Assembly (NCBI GenBank): GCA_947095535.1 | Contig: OX352773.1 | Location: forward strand, 271,118,515-271,182,514 | DNA from: Poecilobothrus nobilitatus | Lineage: Eukaryota; Arthropoda; Insecta; Diptera; Dolichopodidae | Direction of reading: 5' to 3' | DNA: 64,000 nt | Shown: in pieces, positions 61,386 to 64,000 of the stretch | Numbering within the stretch: position 1 is the stretch's first letter | Layout: every line of letters begins with the position of its first letter | Notes under the pieces: model-generated | What the model was told of the DNA's origin: nothing | The model's database searches: none | The model's input: only the letters and a program-made list of their open reading frames with translations | Position numbers and translations under genes: made by a program

Positions 61386-62712
61386 AAATTGTTTAGTTTT
61401 TAGCACATTTCCAAAAAAATTTTGAAAAAATGTGCTTATTAGTTTCACTCTGTCCGTCCGTCCGTCCGTCCGTCCGTCTGTTTACAAAACTTCTACACCG
61501 TTAAAGATAGAGAAAAAAAATTTTAACCATAGGTAGGTCTCATAAAAAAAATAATTTTGTGGAACAACTTTTTCATGTAGCCCCCTCCATTACGGAGCTA
61601 CAGCCCCTCAAACTTTGAAAAAGCCCTATTTTTAAATGCATATATCTTATGTTCTGGTTAAGATTTTTTCAATCTGAAAACGTCATTCGACAGGTATTTC
61701 TTTTATCTTTCTAAATTAATATCAAAATTATACAATTTTTTTAAATTTAGTATTTAAATTTACCGTTATGTGAAAACCAAATTTTGCATGATTTTTCTAC
61801 TTTCATAACTCCGGCACGCTTCTAGATAGAAGCTTGAAATTTTGAGGCAAGAAAGAACTTTTAGAATTAGTATAAGTTTGCTCAGAAAATTTTTTCGGAC
61901 CACCCCCTGTTTATGAGCTATTAGGGCTTAAAAATTGAAAATTTGCTATTTTTAAACACCTGTAACTTAGGAACCTGTACACATTTTACTTCTGCAAGAT
62001 ATAAAAATTAAAGCTACAATAATATATTTTTACGTGTGTTAAAGGTTTATTTTAATTGTAAAGGGTTCCAAAGTTGCCGCTCTTCAAAATTGCGAAAAAG
62101 CCCCATTTTCAGATGTATATATCTCGGGCTCTGCGTAATAATTTTACAATCTAAAACCGGCAGAAGATCGAAAATTTTATTATCTATATAAAGCAATATC
62201 AAAATTATGTGATATTTTGTAATTTACTATTTAAATTTACCGTTATGTGAAAACCACATTTTGCATGAAATTTCTTTTTTCATAACTCCGGCACCCCTTT
62301 AGATAGGAACCTGAAATTTTGAGATAAGAAAGAACTTTTAGAATTAGTATAAGTTTCCTCAGAAAATTTTTTGGTAACACCCCCTCTTTAAGAGTTATTA
62401 CGCCTCAAAAATTGAAAATTTGCTATTTTTAGACACCTGTAACTTAGGCACCTGTACAAATTTTTCTTCGGCAAGACATAAAAATTAAAGCTTCAATAAT
62501 ATATTTTTACGTGTGTTAACGGCTTTTCTTAGTTATATAGGATTCCGGACTTATAGCCCCTCAAAATTTCAAAAATGTCCTATTTTCACATTTTTTCTTA
62601 TTACATGAAATTTTCAAATTTTTGTGTAAGGCACACTTCTAAACAGTTTGTATTGAGTTTTGGAAATGTGCGCTTTTAAAAACCGTTGGTTTACATTCTA
62701 CCTTGTTTTTTT
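61386..62712 (-). repeat. Family R interspersed repeat, longest copy (copy 3)
   Basis: This starts with the palindrome AGCACATTT (61402-61410)/AAATGTGCT (61428-61436), then TTTCACTCTGTCCGTCCGTC and further CCGT units, and ends GGTTTACATTCTACCTTGTT. A module of about 600 bp is present twice: CCGTTATGTGAAAACCA...CATAACTCCGGCA...GAACTTTTAGAATTAGTATAAG occurs at about 61762-61880 and again at about 62231-62352. This explains its greater length than copies 1 and 2. No coding capacity. Confidence 0.8.
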
Positions 62713-63109
62713 CTTTGGCACTTATTCTTGGCTAAACTTTATATATGTACATAATTGTATGTATGTAATTATAAATTATCTGGATTAGTTTGAAAATTTA
62801 TATATATGTTGATTGTTTAAGAATTTTGTGATTACAAGTACGTATGATTCCGTTCTTATATTAATTATTATACTAAATTAATAAGTTTCTACAAAAAAAA
62901 AAATTATCGTTTGTCCGTTTATTTAAAAAAAACGTACATTCGGCCAAGAGTTGAATATATAACTCTCACATCTGCGCTGATGCTCCTACCATTTCTCTAC
63001 AATTTTCTAGATAAAGAATTTAAAAAATAGCTATTAAAATCATTAATGATTTTGAAATTACAAAATACTTAACGTCTTTAAAATGTTTCAAACGTTTTAC
63101 TTAACGTCA
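62713..63109. other. AT-rich spacer
   Basis: No gene or assigned repeat. Confidence 0.5.
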
Positions 63110-63655
63110 TCGACGAAATGTATAGGAACAACTTATCTTTTCTGTATATACATCTTGGGCAATATCAATTCGGCAACACCACCTGCGAAATTAAAGGTAT
63201 ATGCTCAATCTTCAACCAATCCGACATACGTAGAGTAGCTCTTTCTCATAATTACTTAGTCGGACTATTAGAATTAGAACAACGAAATATAGGAACTCAT
63301 TCTTAAATCGTACGTCCAAATTGTGGAACACATTACCACCGGAGGTGTTCTCCGAATCGAATAATTTACAGATATTCAAGGAGTCAGTCAACTTGCATCT
63401 GCTAAAATCCGAATTTAATAATTTAAGTTCAATTTTTCTCTTTCTTATGCCCTTTCCTTTCTTCATCCTATTCCTTAGCTATTATACTGCTTTGCAGTCA
63501 GGGTCATAGGTATTAGGGTGATTAATGATTATATTAGGCTGTCAATTATACTGGTTACGGAGGGAAGTGGTTTTAGTGGGTAAAAAACCCACACTACAAA
63601 AGGGTCCTATAGGTTTTAATTGATGTCTTTTGAAGGTTTACACCTACCGCAGAAA
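63110..63655 (+). pseudogene. LINE reverse-transcriptase C-terminus and 3' UTR (decayed)
   Basis: One frame gives LYIHLGQYQF and DIRRVALSHNYLVGLL; the next frame continues FLNRTSKLWNTLPPEVFSES and LQIFKESVNLHLL. This is the well-known end of many insect non-LTR ORF2 proteins (RT..LWNxLPxxVF...FKxxVNxxL). A frameshift near 63300 separates the two parts, so it is broken. The coding end is followed by TGCAGTCAGGGTCATAGGTA and a 3' UTR (63558-63651) whose homologues at 5415 and 50167 lack coding sequence, as expected of 5'-truncated insertions. An A-rich run at 63652-63661 closes it. Confidence 0.7.
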
Positions 63656-64000
63656 AAAAAAATCTAACCAATTCAAAAAAAACAAATGCCAGCGTGAAGT
63701 TTAACTTTGCTAAAGTTACAGTTTGTAACTTTTTTCACATATACACTTTCTAATTTTAATATAGTTCAGATACCGCAATTATCTCTTTTACTAATTCTGC
63801 ATTTTTTTCAATTTTACCAAGTGTAAAACTGTCTTAATATAGCTTATTTCCAATGATGAATTTTGTGCCAATTAATATAACATTATGGAATTTTACCTAT
63901 AATTATATTATTATTATGTATTTTAAATGCCTTCCATTATGCCAATATTATCAAAAATCATATTTCGTTAAAATTATAAAAATAGATTATGGAATTGGAG
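63656..64000. other. AT-rich end of window
   Basis: No feature recognised. Confidence 0.5.

Noticed and set aside
1..64000. CRISPR arrays, prokaryotic defence systems, operons, rRNA genes or organelle sequence.
   Set aside because: Repeats found here are eukaryotic transposons and satellites, the genes have spliceosomal introns, and no regular repeat-spacer pattern or rRNA signature was seen.

Overview
The window is very AT-rich nuclear DNA from an animal, most likely an insect and probably a fly. The evidence is GT-AG introns of about 50-480 bp, clear orthologues of the animal genes MKK4 and HPS5, a nuclear tRNA-Glu, and transposable elements with a dipteran look. The latter include mini-me-like repeats that start ATACCCGT and carry a GTCC microsatellite, Helitron tails of the CCGGGCAACGCCGGG type, tRNA-derived SINEs, and mariner and hAT relics. 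The species cannot be named from the sequence alone.

Five protein-coding genes can be assembled by joining exons. (1) An unrecognised Ser/Pro-rich 278-residue protein in three exons (minus strand, 18699-19644). (2) Mkk4, the JNK-activating MAP kinase kinase, complete in five exons and 400 residues (minus, 27914-29613). It has a tRNA-Glu(UUC) gene inside its last intron on the opposite strand. (3) HPS5, a BLOC-2 subunit (Drosophila pink), complete in four exons and 937 residues (plus, 31490-34960), divergent from Mkk4 across about 1.9 kb. (4) An F-box-like/leucine-rich protein in two exons (minus, 36646-38045). (5) A secreted thrombospondin-N/laminin-G-like protein in two exons (plus, 52429-53212). 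Nothing links these genes into a pathway; they are ordinary neighbours in a eukaryotic chromosome.

Most of the rest is repeats. From 0 to 18 kb there are an inverted SINE pair, a mini-me-like element, two related non-autonomous Helitrons, a 156-bp tandem duplication with a perfect hairpin, a GTCC-type repeat called family R here, and a foldback element with an 8-bp target duplication that has a Helitron-like insertion inside it. From 19.6 to 27.9 kb the DNA is almost featureless AT-rich sequence. From 38 to 50 kb there are a mini-me tail, a broken mariner, another family R copy, a recent inverted duplication of a SINE with complex junctions, a LINE RNase H relic and a roughly 1-kb tandem repeat. 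From 53 to 64 kb there are a hAT relic, three more family R copies (one joined to a mini-me head) and the 3' end of a second LINE.

I found no CRISPR array, operon, prokaryotic defence cluster or obviously new system. The observations most worth following are the uncharacterised three-exon gene, the fossil inverted duplication at 41.5-42.0 kb, the foldback element with its nested insertion, the roughly 1-kb tandem repeat at 46.6-48.7 kb, and the family R/mini-me composite.
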